Below, one piece after another: positions 11,206 to 23,644 of a stretch of 64,000 nucleotides of DNA. The stretch comes from Castor canadensis (Eukaryota > Chordata > Mammalia > Rodentia > Castoridae). Position numbers and translations under genes: made by a program. Under the pieces are notes generated by a model that worked only from the letters and a program-made list of their open reading frames with translations, was not told the origin of the DNA and did no database searches. Location: positions 42,737,570 through 42,801,569 of the forward strand of contig NC_133401.1 of the NCBI RefSeq assembly GCF_047511655.1, in the 5' to 3' direction. Position 1 is the stretch's first letter, and the number at the start of each line of letters is the position of its first letter.

Positions 11206-12150
11206 GGCCAAGTGGCAGCTGCTGTGATGCTATTGACTTCTTTGGTGATGCTACCCACCAATGAACTCCTGGGGTGGATCCCCATGTCATCATCTGGTGC
11301 TGGACACATTCAGTATGGAGAGGACTCTAAACAGACTCCATAGGGAGTCAGGCTAGGGGTACCCTTGCAAAGGGACAGGGACCTTTAAGTGAATACAAGT
11401 CAGGAGGCTTCTGCCCAAGGAGCATAGGTTGCCTTAGGGAGGGACTTCAGAGGTGGGCGCAGGAGAAAGATGGTGTGGGGGCTTCAGGCTCCTGCAATCT
11501 GCACCCACCTCTTCTGGGGGGAGTGTGAGGAGAGGGGTCTGGGTGGGCATCTGAGGCTAAATCCCAGGCTCATAGCTGCCTGCCTTCAGGGTCCAGTGAT
11601 GTGAGATTTGTGAGAATTGAGGTTAATGTTGGTAAGGCCTGTCTTGGGCCCCTCGCTGAGCTTTGTTTTCAGCAGGAACTGGGCTGACCTGAGCCCTCTC
11701 CTCTGGCTACTGGAGTCAGCTGGCCATGACAGCCCTATGGAAGAGTCCCTGTGAGGATGGCACCAGTGCCAGCCAGGCCTGCTTTTGAGAAGACTGAAGG
11801 GAGAAAGGAGAGACTTCTGCAGGTTGCCTATGAGAAACCCTGCTGAAACTGAGACTACTCCTCAGCCTGATGGAATGTGGGGCTGCAGGGCTAGGGACAG
11901 CTATACTATAGTGTCCTATGATTGGCGGGTGGCATGAAGCTCTAGTGTCCTGAGATTGTTGGGAGATCCCTCACAAGCAGAGAAAGATGAGGGTTCTGAG
12001 ATCTGGCCTGAGGCCCCTGGTGGTTGTGGTCCTCACTTAGGTGCATGAAGATGGTTAGGGCAGGCAACAAGGCCACCATTTTCTAGTCACAGGCTCTGGG
12101 GAAGTGTGGGGGCTCTGGCTGTTTTATATTGTTTGCTTAAATTGTTATTT
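11206..12150. other. Unique non-coding sequence
   Basis: No gene, RNA or clear repeat was recognised. Confidence 0.5.
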
Positions 12151-12155
12151 ATGTC

Positions 12156-12190
12156 ATATATATATATATATATATTTATTTATTTATTTG
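12156..12190. repeat. (TA)n(TTTA)n microsatellite
   Basis: An uninterrupted TA run is followed directly by TTTA units. It lies just left of a weak MIR-like stretch (12200-12310). Confidence 0.9.
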
Positions 12191-12329
12191 TGGGAGAGCA
12201 TCGTTTTAGAATCCAGGCTCTTTCTGGTTTTGAGTTAGTGTGTCCCCAGTTTGATTCCACAGCTGTGTGTGGGGACAGGCAGAGAATGACCATCTCTACA
12301 TGGGAAGAGTAGGAATAATCAAAAGACAT

Positions 12330-12450
12330 TGCTATTTACATAACTGTGACCACGGCTAATTTAGTATCACTCTGCATTCCTCTGAGCCCTAGCAGGCAGG
12401 TGTTACCTCTGTTTTGCTGATGTGGAAACGAGTTTTAGGAACCTGAGTGC
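12330..12450 (-). repeat. MIR SINE fragment
   Basis: Antisense MIR core: 'ggtgttacctctgttttgct' followed by 'gatgtggaaacgagtttta' corresponds to the antisense 'attttacagatgaggaaact' region. Confidence 0.5.
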
Positions 12451-13200
12451 TCTCCTCATTCATCCTTGTTAATGTTGTTTAAAGGCACATATTACACAGC
12501 CTAGTAAACACACACACACTCAGGACCGCCTGCTCCTCATCTTTTAAAATTGCTTTTATTTTCTGTTTCTTCATCATATATGCTACACAAAGGTGAGAGA
12601 AAGTTCCATTCCATCCATCTCCTGACCTCCCTGCTCTAGAGAGAGGACTGTGCATTGGGATACTTTTTAAACTCCCTTTCCCCTCTGGGTGACTGATCAG
12701 GGCTCTGCTGGGCAGGTATGTGATACCTGCCAGTGGGACCTTATCAGTGATGAAGTCCCACCTAGGAGCTTGGTTTGGGTCTGTGATACATACAAAAGGG
12801 CTGCCATTGTAGCAGTGGGCACACGGGGCCCTGCCCCTGGTTAGCAGCTGAGTGGTCTGCCTTGGACTGCCTGCTGTACTTTCTTGAGGGACCCCAGACA
12901 TCTGGGGGCAGATGGTTGGTGTTGGTTCTTTTGATGCCACCCTTGGAGTCCTGAGCAGTCATCAGGTATGAAAAGGTGTCAGGACAACATGGGAAAGGGT
13001 GACATTTGTGAGATGTGGTTCCTCTACCTTCAGGCTTAGCCGCAGTGTGCATTGTGTGTCTCTGCTCTTTGTGGAGGGGTGATAGTGACCCTCACCCAGC
13101 CTCCCATAGGGCTGCTTTGAGGCTGGCTAAGATGAGTGACTGAGGGGTGTGTCACTCGAGATCTAAGAGGGCATTATGGGAAGACGTCCTTGATCCCTTC
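12451..13200. other. Unique non-coding sequence
   Basis: No gene was recognised. The 153-codon frame at 12479-12940 minus has no recognisable domain and overlaps another frame. Confidence 0.5.
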
Positions 13201-13204
13201 CTGC

Positions 13205-13382
13205 TGAGTTAGAGCCATGCTTCCTCTGTCACAGTTGTCATCACACTGAAGCAATATGGCTCCTGTTTGAGTTTGTCCCCCCAGCTGAGAGGTCTTGAGG
13301 GCAGTGACTGTGCCTTACTCACCACTATGCCACAAACTTGATACTCAGTAACTATTTGTTGACTAAATAGTGACTAGATGAA
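13205..13382 (+). repeat. L2 LINE 3' fragment
   Basis: It shows the L2 3' end order: 'ctgagaggtcttgagggcag', 'tgactgtgccttactcacc' and 'ctcagtaactatttgttgac'. Confidence 0.75.
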
Positions 13383-14120
13383 TCCACTTCCATTCCAGAG
13401 AATTGACTGGAAATGGGAAATGCTTGTGGGCCTATTCTGAAGTTTCAGTCCGGAAAGGCCTCCTTCAAAGAGAGTAAAGAATGTGCAGAATCAGATGTGA
13501 TGTTTTCTTAATATTCTTTATTTGAATAGTCCATGGTAGATTAGGTGGAACTTGATCCAGCACCACACTTCTCATTGCTTGGTTGCTTTAGCAGAGTTCG
13601 TTCTATTCTCAGAGCCACCTGGTGGAAAGATGGCTGCTGCAGTTCTGTCTCTACATCCTGTCTGTGGAGTAGGTTGAGAATCTCCATCACAGCATTCCTA
13701 GCAGACGTCTGTGGCTCACTCCGATTGGACTGGCTTTGATCTTGTGCCCTCCTCGGAACTAATTACTTGCCATGCACTGACTGGCTGAATATGGGACTCG
13801 TGATTCGCCCTACATGACAGACAGCATGGGAGGGGTGGATCCTTCAGCACAATTAGGACTCTTGCTGGAAGAAATTCATCATAGTTACCAACTTATGCCT
13901 AAAAAATGTCTGTGCATTGGTGCATCCATTCTTGGGTTCCTTCAGGCTGATGTTTTCTACATGAGCTCCCGAGGCCCTGTATATGCTGTCTTATACTGTG
14001 TCTATATCTAGCTGCAACCCAGTTGTCTACAGATGGCCAGCTCCTCCCTGACTGTTGGCACTGGGCTCTGCATCTCTCAATATGCATGTGTCACTCGTGG
14101 GATGTCACTTGGCTGGGTGC
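13383..14120. other. Unique non-coding sequence
   Basis: No gene or repeat was recognised. Confidence 0.5.
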
Positions 14121-14124
14121 TTGC

Positions 14125-14275
14125 AGGTCATTTGTTGCAATTATCCAGATGAGAAAACCAAAGCCCAGAGACACGAAGGCTCCTATTTGAAGGCACAGTC
14201 TATACGTATCAGAGCCAGGATCAGAAACCAGTGTCCTGGTGCCTGCCTGAACTCTCTTCCTTACACCCTCCTCCA
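14125..14275 (-). repeat. MIR SINE
   Basis: Antisense MIR: 'ccagatgagaaaaccaaagc', 'agccaggatcagaaaccagt' and the run-out 'ctctcttccttacaccctcc'. Confidence 0.65.
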
Positions 14276-15280
14276 TTCTCTGATGCCATTTCTGTTTTGA
14301 GAAGAGATTTAGAGCCACAGGCAAAGACAGGTGACCAGGCAGGAGGCTAGAGGACACACAAGCCATGGAATGACACCCTGTGGGACAAGTCAGTCTCCGG
14401 ACACAACCTTGAGCCATCCTGTCCTCAGGTGCCCCACCCAGAGTGTGCAGCAGCCTCCGGTTTCCAGAAAGTCCTTGGTTATGTTGACCGGTCTTTGCTT
14501 TTCTCTTCTCTGAGCTGAGTGATTAGGGTCTCTAAGAGAAACCATTATCTGCACGTCTCGGGAATGCTTGTTTTTCACACATGCAGTCCTTGCAGAAAGA
14601 TTGAGCCAGGGGATGAAGCAGGCGGGCTCTACACTCAGGGTAGATACCAATCATTTTTACAATTGTTTGCAACAGGAGAGGAAACATGAGCTTAACAGTT
14701 CTGTTGTGGATGGATTTAGGGAGAAACACGAAAGAATTGTCAACAGGATGGCCTCTGCTTTTATCCTGGGATTTGCTGCTGTTCCCTGCGATCCGGCTGC
14801 CCTGTGCAGAGCCCCAGGACTTACACACATTCTTTGCAGGTGGGGGCTCATTGTGTGGAGCAGCCTGGGGCTGGGCTGGCCTCTTGGAAGAGAACCTGGC
14901 AGGTGTGGCAGGGAGGGGAGAGCACTGCTCAGAGGGGAATCTGGGGCAGCCCTGAGGTTCCTCAGCTCGGAGGAGGTCCCTGAGCAAGGGGATCCGACTT
15001 CAGTGGGCACCTAGGGCCTCCTGAGTTGGTCTAAGCCTCCCTAATGTTTTCAAAAGCCCAAGACAGCAGTTACCAAGAGAGGCAGCCTTTTCAGCCTCCC
15101 ACCAGGAAAAAAAAAGTTCCTGCTCAGAAACCCATTTGCGGGAAGTTTGAAGTTTGAAGCCCTCCAGCTGCAGGCTGGCGGCCTGGGTGGTCGGGCGGGT
15201 GGGGCGGTGTCCCCGAGTGGAAGGAGAGTGGAGTGTTGGGCAGTGGGGAGAAGAGCAGTAGTTGTACTGAATAACAGCAG
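14276..15280. other. Unique non-coding sequence
   Basis: No gene was recognised. Overlapping frames on both strands (14532-15014) are chance frames in a modestly GC-rich stretch. The short CpG-bearing patch at 15180-15225 is too small to be a CpG island. Confidence 0.5.
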
Positions 15281-15284
15281 TGGG

Positions 15285-15475
15285 AGTGGCATCTGATGGA
15301 CCTGTGTTCCAGTCTTGGCTCTGTCCTGAGCCAGCAGCAGGATCTAGGCAAGATATTTAGCCTCTTTAAACCTCAGTTTACCTGTCTGTAAAATGGAGAG
15401 AATACCTCACTGGTTAGTAAGAGAACTAAATGAGGCTACGGATATCTCACTTGGCAGAATGCTTGGTGCAATTAG
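15285..15475 (+). repeat. MIR SINE
   Basis: 'gttccagtcttggctctgtc', 'ctttaaacctcagtttacct', 'gtctgtaaaatggagagaat' and 'gaatgcttggtgcaatta' follow MIR order. Confidence 0.85.
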
Positions 15476-15575
15476 CAGAGGTGGCTGTTCTTATTATCCC
15501 AAATAATCGTATCTCTACCAAAACAGCGTGTGCAGCTCCCAGACATGTTCCTAGCTCCACTTTTTTCCTAGAGCA

Positions 15576-16155
15576 TTTTTCTTTTAAATTGACGTGTCAT
15601 ATTTGCACATATGTATGGGGTACGGTATACTAATTCAATATACGTATACAATGTGTAATGATCAAATCAGAGTAATTAGCATTTTCATCTTCAACACTTA
15701 CGATTTCTTTATACTGGGAACCTTTGGACTCTTCTCGTTATTTTGCAATACATCACAATCGCTGTAGACTACAGTTACCCTGTGTGCTACACAGAACCCT
15801 AGAAGTTATTCTTCCATTGCATCTGTTTTTCAGTACCCATAAACTAATCTCCCTTTCTCCCTCCTCCTCTTCTACTCCTTCCCACCCCTAGTGACCAAGG
15901 TTTTACTCTTTTCTATGAGATCAACTTTTTTTTTTTTTTAGCTTTTTTTGTTGAGTGAAAAAAGATGCAGTGTTAGTCTTTCTGTGTCTGGCTTATTTCA
16001 TTTAGCAAAAAGTCTCCCAGGTCCATCCATGTTGTCACAAATGACAGGATTTCATTCTTTTTTTATGAGCGAATAGTATTCTGTGTATATGCCCCACTTC
16101 CTTTATCCATTCATCCACTGAAGGACACCTTGGTGGATTTCATCTTGTTAGCCCT
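15576..16155 (-). mobile_element. Ancient L1 LINE 3' end (L1MA-like)
   Basis: On the plus strand the antisense 3' end begins 'ttaaattgacgtgtcat', then 'tgtatggggtacggta', 'atacaatgtgtaatgatcaa', 'ggtccatccatgttgtcaca' and 'atccattcatccactgaagg', the order of the mammalian-wide L1MA 3' UTR. Divergence is high. It stops abruptly after about 580 bp, so it is 5'-truncated. Confidence 0.88.
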
Positions 16156-16515
16156 ACTTCTGAGCACATGCACTTCCAAGCTAATTGTAGAAATTTTGGA
16201 GCTGTTAATATTATATTAGCACAGAAAATAACATTTCAGAAAACTTACCACTTTCCAAGTGCCAGGCAGTTCTGGAAGAGAAAGGACCCCAAATGCAGGG
16301 TCCAGGGAGAAGGAGACAGGTGGGAGCTGGTATCACACAGAGCTGGGCTGTAAAAGGTGGCAGGTGGAAAGACCTGTAGGGAAAAGCAGGATAGTTTCCA
16401 CCCCTTTCCCAATAATTAGAAAAGGAATCAAGGGAACAAAGGTCCCCATAGACAGCCTCAGGGGCTGTGTGTATCTTAATATTCCTGTGTATGTGACAGG
16501 GTCACTGCCTCTCAG
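16156..16515. other. Unique non-coding sequence
   Basis: No gene or repeat was recognised. Confidence 0.5.
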
Positions 16516-16519
16516 CTGA

Positions 16520-16640
16520 CAATTATGCTCCATTTTATGAGAGAGAGAGCTCAATAATTTTCTATTGTGACAACAAAAGAACAGAGCTGAGACTCAAATC
16601 CAGGCTTGTATCCCATGTTCTCTGAATTCACACTATTTTT
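16520..16640 (-). repeat. MIR SINE fragment
   Basis: 'agagctgagactcaaatcca' and 'ggcttgtatcccatgttctc' match antisense MIR. Confidence 0.55.
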
Positions 16641-17105
16641 GGGAATGCCGGATGGATGGGTGGGTGTCCCCCTGAGAGGCCCAGAGACTTACTGCTGGTC
16701 ACGGTGGCCTGGGTATTCTCAGAATGTCACCAGGACCTGGCTATGAGGCAAGTCACCTGGTGGGTTGAGGTCCCATGTGGTCTGGGCATTACTGGGCCTG
16801 TATGGCCCTCAAGCCTGTGGCCACACTGCAGACACACAGGGCCTTGGAAGCCCAACTTTGCTAGGAAATGGTCCCCAGCCAACCCCAGCTCCACACTCCA
16901 CAGGCCACACCCTGACCCGCCTGGTGGGTGGTGAGGCCTCTGAGGCCACAGAGCATATGGTTTTCTGGGGTGGAGGCAGGGTATGATTCCTAGGAATCTG
17001 GGGTTAGGCCTGGGGTGCAGGTTCCTCTTCATTCCTAGCATCTGGGTCCCTGGCCTCCTAGATGGAGATGTGCCCCCACTATTGTCATTCCTGCCTTGTT
17101 GGGCC
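16641..17105. other. Unique non-coding sequence
   Basis: No gene was recognised. Frames at 16656-16934 plus and 16727-17041 minus overlap each other and are unsupported. Confidence 0.5.
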
Positions 17106-17107
17106 CC

Positions 17108-17250
17108 GGCTTTAAGGCACTTACTCTGGTTGTAATATTACTTTAATTGTCTGGTCATTTGGTTTGCAGCAATCCCTGTGTTAGCATGTACACACCATGA
17201 GGAACAGTGTTGATATCTTCAGAGTCTAGCACCATGATTGGTCTTCATTG
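17108..17250 (+). repeat. L2 LINE 3' fragment
   Basis: 'gtacacaccatgaggaacag' and 'agagtctagcaccatgattg' follow the L2 3' end. Confidence 0.5.
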
Positions 17251-17619
17251 CTTTATTTATCCTTTCCTTAACTTGATGTACATAGACTGAGAACCTTCTG
17301 TTTTTGTCTTATACGTGCATTGTGCTGTGCCTGGGTGTAGCAGGGAGCCCTACGGTTGTGCCTTGTCCTCTAGGACCTTACCATCTAGTGGCATATCCTG
17401 TGACCTCCACGCAGGCCAGCTGAATGAGTGACAGTGACTCCATACATGGGCCAGGAAGTTTTGTGGTTAGGTTGTGGGTGCTGGTCCTCAGCCCCTGAGG
17501 ACTCCTCTGGATAGTGTGCAATAGAACCTCAGGGTTTCCCCTCCCTGAGGTGTTCAGGACCATAGCTCTGCTCTCCCTGATGAAAAGGGCTGGCGGGAAG
17601 CCCAGGGTTCGCTCGCCCG

Positions 17620-17800
17620 ACCTGTTGGGGTTTCAGATTTGTTCCATCTGAGCAGTCAATTAATTAGTAACTGGAGCTACCCATCATCCCTGGCTCTTGC
17701 GTGAATTGCCAGGTGCCCCCTCCTTCCTCCTTTCCATTCGCTCAAATTGAGCAGCCCGTTTCTGTGATATCATTTGAAATGTGGCCAAGAAGCAATTAAT
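17620..17800. promoter_or_regulatory. Candidate conserved non-coding element
   Basis: This repeat-free stretch has a palindromic homeodomain-type site ('gtcaattaattagtaact', about 17655-17672) and a second 'gcaattaatgtgctgttta' near 17790-17808. Its texture differs from the G-rich flanks. No conservation data are available. Confidence 0.3.
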
Positions 17801-18085
17801 GTGCTGTTTACTGACAAGGATTTGCTGCTGCTGCAGAAGCAGGGCTGACTATGGAAGGAAGGCCCTCACAGGGGAAAGGAGAAGAGAGGGAGAGCAAACA
17901 AAGGTGCTGCTACTGGTCTTTGCAGAGCATCAAGGCCAGGTGGGAGCAGCCTTCCTCTCCTGGGATCTGCTCTTACCCCTCCCTGCTGTGGGGAAGGCCC
18001 TGGGAGGTGGAATGGGATGAATTTCCTGTGGTCTCCGTCAGTTACGGAACCCTCCCAGTGCATTGCGTTCATGACGCCACCAACC
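17801..18085. other. Unique non-coding sequence
   Basis: No gene was recognised. Confidence 0.5.
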
Positions 18086-18089
18086 TGAG

Positions 18090-18205
18090 GGAGAAAGTCA
18101 TGGGCTCCTTACAGGCAAGGAGGCTGAGACACCAAAAATGCCAGCCTCGGCCTCAGGTGAGCCAGGCAGTACATAGTAAGGTAGGATCTGAGCCGTTGGA
18201 AAAGC
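18090..18205 (-). repeat. MIR SINE fragment
   Basis: 'ttacaggcaaggaggctgag' and 'acatagtaaggtaggatctg' match antisense MIR. Confidence 0.5.
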
Positions 18206-19239
18206 CTGCTTGTTCAGGCAGATGTCTGGCAGGGATGGGGAGGGTCAACCCCTGGGCCCACTGCCAGGTCACAGTGACTTGCGTGGGATGTGGGGCCTGA
18301 TAAATGGCGTTGTGTCATCTGTGGCTGCCTCTCGCAGGTGGGTAGGAAGCATCGGGTAAAGTGGGCTGACCTGGCCCAGTGGTGGAGCAGAGCCACTTGG
18401 TGGAGTGAGGGGCTGCTTGGAAGCATTACTGTGCACTGGGCCCCTTCCCTTCTCCTTCCCCCTCCATGTGGTTAACCCTGCAGGGCTAGGCATTCTCAGG
18501 ACTCCTGGTGGTAGCCGAATCCAAGAGGGCTTACCCAGGCTCTTCTCTCTTCAGCCGGGCACCTTGTGCTCTGCCTTCTCAACAACTTGTAGGGCCAGCC
18601 TATGGGGAGTCCTGTCTGCCCTGACTGACTGTTGACTCATCCTGGGTGTAATTATGTACAGAAATTAGTCAACAGAGGCCATTCCCAGGACCACAGGCAG
18701 CTCACTATGGACACTGGGCAGGTACCATGCCTGCTCCAGTGTGTCTTCCAGACATGGAGTACTTCTTGGATGTACACTGCTCACTGCAAAGTAATATAGT
18801 TGGGGTGACCTGACCTATTAGCCCACAGCCTTCTCTAATAGACCCTGGGTGGGAAAACAAGGACTAGTTTCTGCTGGATTGCCAGGGAGCAGGGGAGAGC
18901 CTTGGACTAGAAGTTCTGACTCCTGCCTACTCAATGCCTTTCCAAATACCTCATGTGCCAAGCACAGTGTAGGGCTCTGAGGATTCTGGGAAAATAGCCC
19001 TTGGGTATGGTTGTCAGGAATCAGAGTAGGGTGGGAAGAATCTAACATAAATGGATGTAGGCAAAAAAAAAAAAAACCCAAAAAACCCATAAAAAAAGTC
19101 CCATAAACAGGTTCACTTATTGGCCTCCTTAAGGTATTACAGATGCATGGTGAATCTGCTGTAGGGTGTATAGCACAAAAGGGTGGACCATGGCAACTGG
19201 GTCCCTCCATGTGTTGCCAGTACATCCTTTGTGCCCTCC
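18206..19239. other. Unique non-coding sequence
   Basis: No gene was recognised. An A-run (19064-19076) followed by 'cccaaaaaacccataaaaaa' is low complexity. The 158-codon frame at 18818-19294 minus crosses that run and is accidental. Confidence 0.5.
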
Positions 19240-19815
19240 TAGAGATGTGTTGTTCAAGTGCATAGGGCTTAGCACATGTGTATATGTTTGACACACCTAG
19301 GTTTTCTGTGTGAGTGGTAGGGTATTATCGTGCTGAGTGGCCTCGCTGTTTTTTTCCTTTGCAACACTTGGCATATCTCATTGCTCATTCTGTACACAGC
19401 TACCTCATTCTTTTTAGTAGCTGCCTGTTCTTCCATTATATAGGCACGCTATAAATTTTTTTTGACCACTGCTTTATTGATGGGCTTTGTGGTTGCCTTC
19501 TGTCTTTTGCTATACTAAGCAATACTGCTGCAGAGAGTGTCTTAGTGAACATGTGCACCTAGCAGAAATGTCTAGAAGTGGAAATGCTGATCAAGGTGTA
19601 TATGTGTTTCAAATTTGATGGATTCTGTCTTATTGCCCTGTTTTGAGGGGGTTGAACCAATTTCCTTTCTCATCATTGAGATGAGTTCTTATTTCCCCAC
19701 ATCTTCACCTATACAAAGCAGTATCACACTTGTTGATCTTTGCCAATCTGATAGGTGAAAAATGATATCTCACTGTGGCTTTGTTTTGCATTGATTTGGT
19801 TGTCTGTGGTGAAGC
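19240..19815 (-). mobile_element. Ancient L1 LINE 3' fragment (L1MC/L1ME-like)
   Basis: Antisense L1 blocks in order: 'acagctacctcattcttttt', 'ctttattgatgggctttgtg', 'tctagaagtggaaatgctga', 'gatctttgccaatctgatag' and 'gtgaaaaatgatatctcact'. Strong divergence marks an old copy. The boundaries are approximate. Confidence 0.75.
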
Positions 19816-20985
19816 ACTTCTCTGTCTGACATAGCCATGAGGGCTTACATGGAGTGCTGTGTGATCAACCTGCATAGCCTTTCCTTTGAGACAGGTTGGC
19901 TTTCTCCAGAGGTCTCTCACCAGGGCACCTTTGGCTATGCATTCCAGGTGGACAACAGGAGTAAAAAGGAGGCTAAAGCCTGTGAGGAGCAGATGCTGCC
20001 CAGAGGGCTGGGGAGGAGATGGCTGTGGTTTCACTTTTCCATGGTGACAGAGAAACAGACAGCTCTTACACTAAGGAAAGAATGAGGAGTTGTCTTCTCT
20101 CTGCTTGGCCTTGTGCGCAGCCTATTTGAGGAAGGGAGAGAGATACCATGTTGTCTCTCAGAACTTTCCTGGACTTGGGAGTTGGTATGGGAGCATCTGC
20201 TTGTGGCACTGCCAGGCTCCAGGCCTAGGCATCATCCTTGAGGTCCATCCTCTGTGCTGGGATATTCTGGGGCCATGAGTCTCCAAGGCATCAATCTGAT
20301 ACATAGACCTGCTCTCCCTGACCCGTGAGCTACCTCATTAAAGCCTGAATTTTCCCTATCTGCCTACCTTCCTTCCATTCCTCCATCCGTAAGGGAAGTT
20401 TCTTTAGCTTGTCACTTAAGCCTCCTGTCTGACCTCCCTGACTCCAGTCTCTCCCAGTTGTCTGTCTTGACCACTATGGCTGTCCCTTTATGTCAGGTCT
20501 TAGTTTTGTTCCTCTTGTCTAGAAGCCTCCTTGGATAAAAACCCAAATCCAGTGATAGCCACTTCTGTGACTCTGGCCTCTAAATCAGTTTTCATACAAA
20601 TCTGCCCACCCTGCTCCAGGCAGACTCTGCGCGTTTTGGTCCCCGTGGTCTTTGTTCTGTTCAGTTTCTTAGCCTGGATCCTTCTCCTTCCTTCCTTTCC
20701 TCCAGAAATTGCATCACTTGAGGTGGAAGTCAAGAGTATTGCCAAGGACCTATTTTTCTCACGTGGATTTATTCTCTTTACCAGTGGTCACTGTAGAGTC
20801 AGCACCCAGGGACTAGCAGTGGTAGTTGTAGCAATAACAGCCAACATAGCAGTGAGTGGCAGGGATTAGAGTTGAAGTTGGGGATCTGACTGCAGAGGTA
20901 GAGCTCTCGGATATTGAAGCTCCAGCCTTCTTCCTGGCAGCAGGGTTGCCACCCCATCAGCTCAGGAGCTCTGTCTCTGGCCTGC
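19816..20985. other. Unique non-coding sequence, possibly with decayed L2
   Basis: No gene was recognised. Parts of 20300-20560 ('cctgtctgacctccctgact', 'ccactatggctgtccctt') resemble L2 but are too weak to call. Confidence 0.4.
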
Positions 20986-22150
20986 CACCATAGCCTCAGC
21001 TCCTAGAATACGTAGTATGTCACAGTAACTTTTGAATGAATGGACGAAAAGTAAAAAGAGCTGTCGAAGGTTTTTGACACCGTTAGCATTAGCAGGTCAT
21101 GTGACAGGAGGGACTAGGAAGGAGGAGGCCCATTTTAAATGCTATGAGAGAATAGAAGGGATGGCATGGGTCAGGGAGGCCAGTAATAGGTGAAAAGCTC
21201 CATTCTCTGGGGCTTTCCATCTGTGTCCCAGGCACAGATCTGCCTCCCAGGCTGGGTAGGCAGGAACTGCTGCTTCCTGCTAGCATGTCCTCTGTACAGC
21301 AGCTCATCCAGGGCCAGCACACAGCAGGTGCTTGAGGGAGAGGGGCTAGCTCAGAACTGGATCTGGACCCCTGAATTCTGGTGAAAACTAGGTAAGAAGG
21401 CATTGCCAGTGGGCTGTCTGTCCCCCTTCCCTCTCTTCAACCATAGATGAGTGCCACACAGAGTAAGATGTAGACAGGGCTCTGGAATGTCTGCATGTTG
21501 CTCCCCAGATGGTGCCCATGGAGGTCCTTTAGTCCATTTGGGTGATGAAGTTGATTGTCACCATGAGGATTACCCAAGGTTCAGTCTGCACAGAGCCTGG
21601 CCTTGTGATGGGGATGGTAGGAGTTGTGCTCAGAGAGGACTTGGGTTTCAGAGCCCAGCAGAAGTCAGAGCAGAGCTTGCAATACTCTGGACCAGCCGCT
21701 GGAGCACCCATTCCTCCCAGCCCGCTGGGGACACCCGGTCATGTGAGCAGAAGGCCAGCCCTGCTGTAGTTATCTGCAGCCTCTCAGTGGACAGAATTGG
21801 CAGGACAGGGTCAGGACGATTATTCTGTGACCCTCCCAGCCCACCTAAATACCATGTGTGACCATGCCAACAACTTACCTGCCCCTCAAGCCTGTCATGA
21901 TGGCCAGATGCCCTGGCTGGTGGTGGAGGGTTTGGCCCCAGGCTGGCATGTGGAGGGAAGGGCAGTTGCTCTTGGCCAAAGCTGGGACCTTGAGTGTGGA
22001 GGCTGTCTCAGGACTGGTGTGTGGCCAGGTCCAGCATTCAGAGTCGTGCCAGGCTGATGTCCCTGGGTATGAGTCCCATCACCAGGGAAAGGAAAGTCTA
22101 GGGACACCAGGCAGCATTGTTGGCCAGCTTATCTGGATTAGGCTTTTCGC
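20986..22150. other. Unique non-coding sequence
   Basis: A short L2-like tail ('agtaacttttgaatgaatgg', about 21022-21042) is followed by sequence in which no gene was recognised. The 136- and 147-codon plus-strand frames (21451-21861, 21858-22301) lack any known domain. Confidence 0.45.
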
Positions 22151-22154
22151 ACGA

Positions 22155-22400
22155 AGGAAGAAAGGAATCTGCTTTGTTACAACTGGGCGCCAGGCTGGAA
22201 ACACAGTTGGTGCTCCTGGCAATCCCCGGCGCTCTGCAAAGCTTATTTGTTGCTCTTCCGAGACGCGTCCAGGTGCTCTCTGTTATGATAGCAAGTGGTG
22301 ACACAGAGCGAGCTTGAAATGGGATACATAAACAGACTAAAAATAACTGGATTTGGGGCGGCTTGGCACTGAGTTATTCCAGCAGGCTGTCATTGCTCAG
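22155..22400. promoter_or_regulatory. Candidate conserved non-coding element with MEF2-type site
   Basis: The stretch is repeat-free and retains several CpGs ('tccgagacgcgtccaggtg', 'ccccggcgctctgcaaagc'), unlike its CpG-poor flanks. It contains CTAAAAATAA at 22337-22346, a perfect match to the MEF2 consensus YTAWWWWTAR. This is consistent with an enhancer, but no function can be read from the sequence alone. Confidence 0.35.
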
Positions 22401-23640
22401 CTGAAGGGTGAGGGTAGGCACCATCAAAGGCCCTGCCCAGTCGGTGGGGGGTGGAGGGAGGAGAGCTGGGTGTGGTGGTGGCCCTCTGTCCTGGGCCCAC
22501 TTCCCATCATCATGTAGCAATGGTTTGCCTGAGGGTGGAGGTGCCAGATGGTGCCTGAAGCCCAGGGGAGGGGGTGTGGTGGGCCCGGATGTGAGTGAGG
22601 TGGTTTATGTCTGTTTGGAGGAAGCTGGGCCAATGTTTGGACATCTTTATGGTTTGGGAAGTTTCTTGGCCTCACCCAGAGGAGCCATGGTTGCATCAGA
22701 GCATGAGGTCCTCTCCTCGGTGGCCTGTGCGGAGGGAGAGAAGAGCAGAGGGAGCCAATCCAGTCTTTGAGGGAGGATGGGGAAATGGGATGCCCTTCTG
22801 ATCCCAGGCGGCTGCTGTGGACAACTCTGCCACATGAGGGAATTTACGTACGTGTTTGGAGGCTGATTAGGGCAAGGGAGAGAGGCCAAAGAAGCAGAGT
22901 CTGACACATGGGGTCCCCACTGGCACGGTGTTCATGACTGAGTACATGTCATGGCAAAAAACCAGCAAAGGAAGTGTTCACCGTGGGAAGAGAGGAGAGC
23001 TGGTGGCTTAGGACTCACTCACACTGCCACTACCAAGCCGAGCCTGTGTTTTCTCGAAGCTCAGCGCCTGCCAGTGGTTCACCCTAAGAGGCCACCCAGC
23101 CAACCAGAATTTGCTATGGTGCTCATAAGTCTTGCCTACTGGATGTGTTTACTTTCCTCCTGGCCACAGGGTGGGGATCTACTTCCCTATCCCCTTGATC
23201 TGAAGTGTGGGGCAAGTGACATTTTGGGACAAAGTGTCACTTCTACGTGTAAGTTTTCAAGCTCAGCATGTGATTAGCCTTAATTTTTCTTTTCCTCTGA
23301 CACAGTTTTCTAGATTATGGCTGATCTATCTGCCTAGACCCCAGAGTGAGCACAAGGCAGGGAAGACACCATGGTGAGACTTTGAGGTTGTCTGTCACTG
23401 CAAAGTAACTAAGCCCATCCAGATGGTGCTAGAAGGGGAGCGGAGGGGGACAACCCCATGCCTGGCCAAGAGTCAAAGCCCCAGAACCTAGCATAGCAGG
23501 CAGCTTGCCCACAGAGCTTTCTGTCTCATGGAGCATCAGCTGTACTTGAACAAACCGTGCTCACACCCGCCCCATGTCCTTCCCACTTCCTTTGACTACA
23601 GCTTTCTTTCTTGAGATATGTGTGCCGTAAACTCCATCCT
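22401..23640. other. Unique non-coding sequence
   Basis: No gene or repeat was recognised. Confidence 0.5.
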
Positions 23641-23644
23641 TTCG

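Noticed and set aside
15180..15230. CpG island or promoter
   Set aside because: Only a few CpGs over about 50 bp; far too short, and no transcript evidence.
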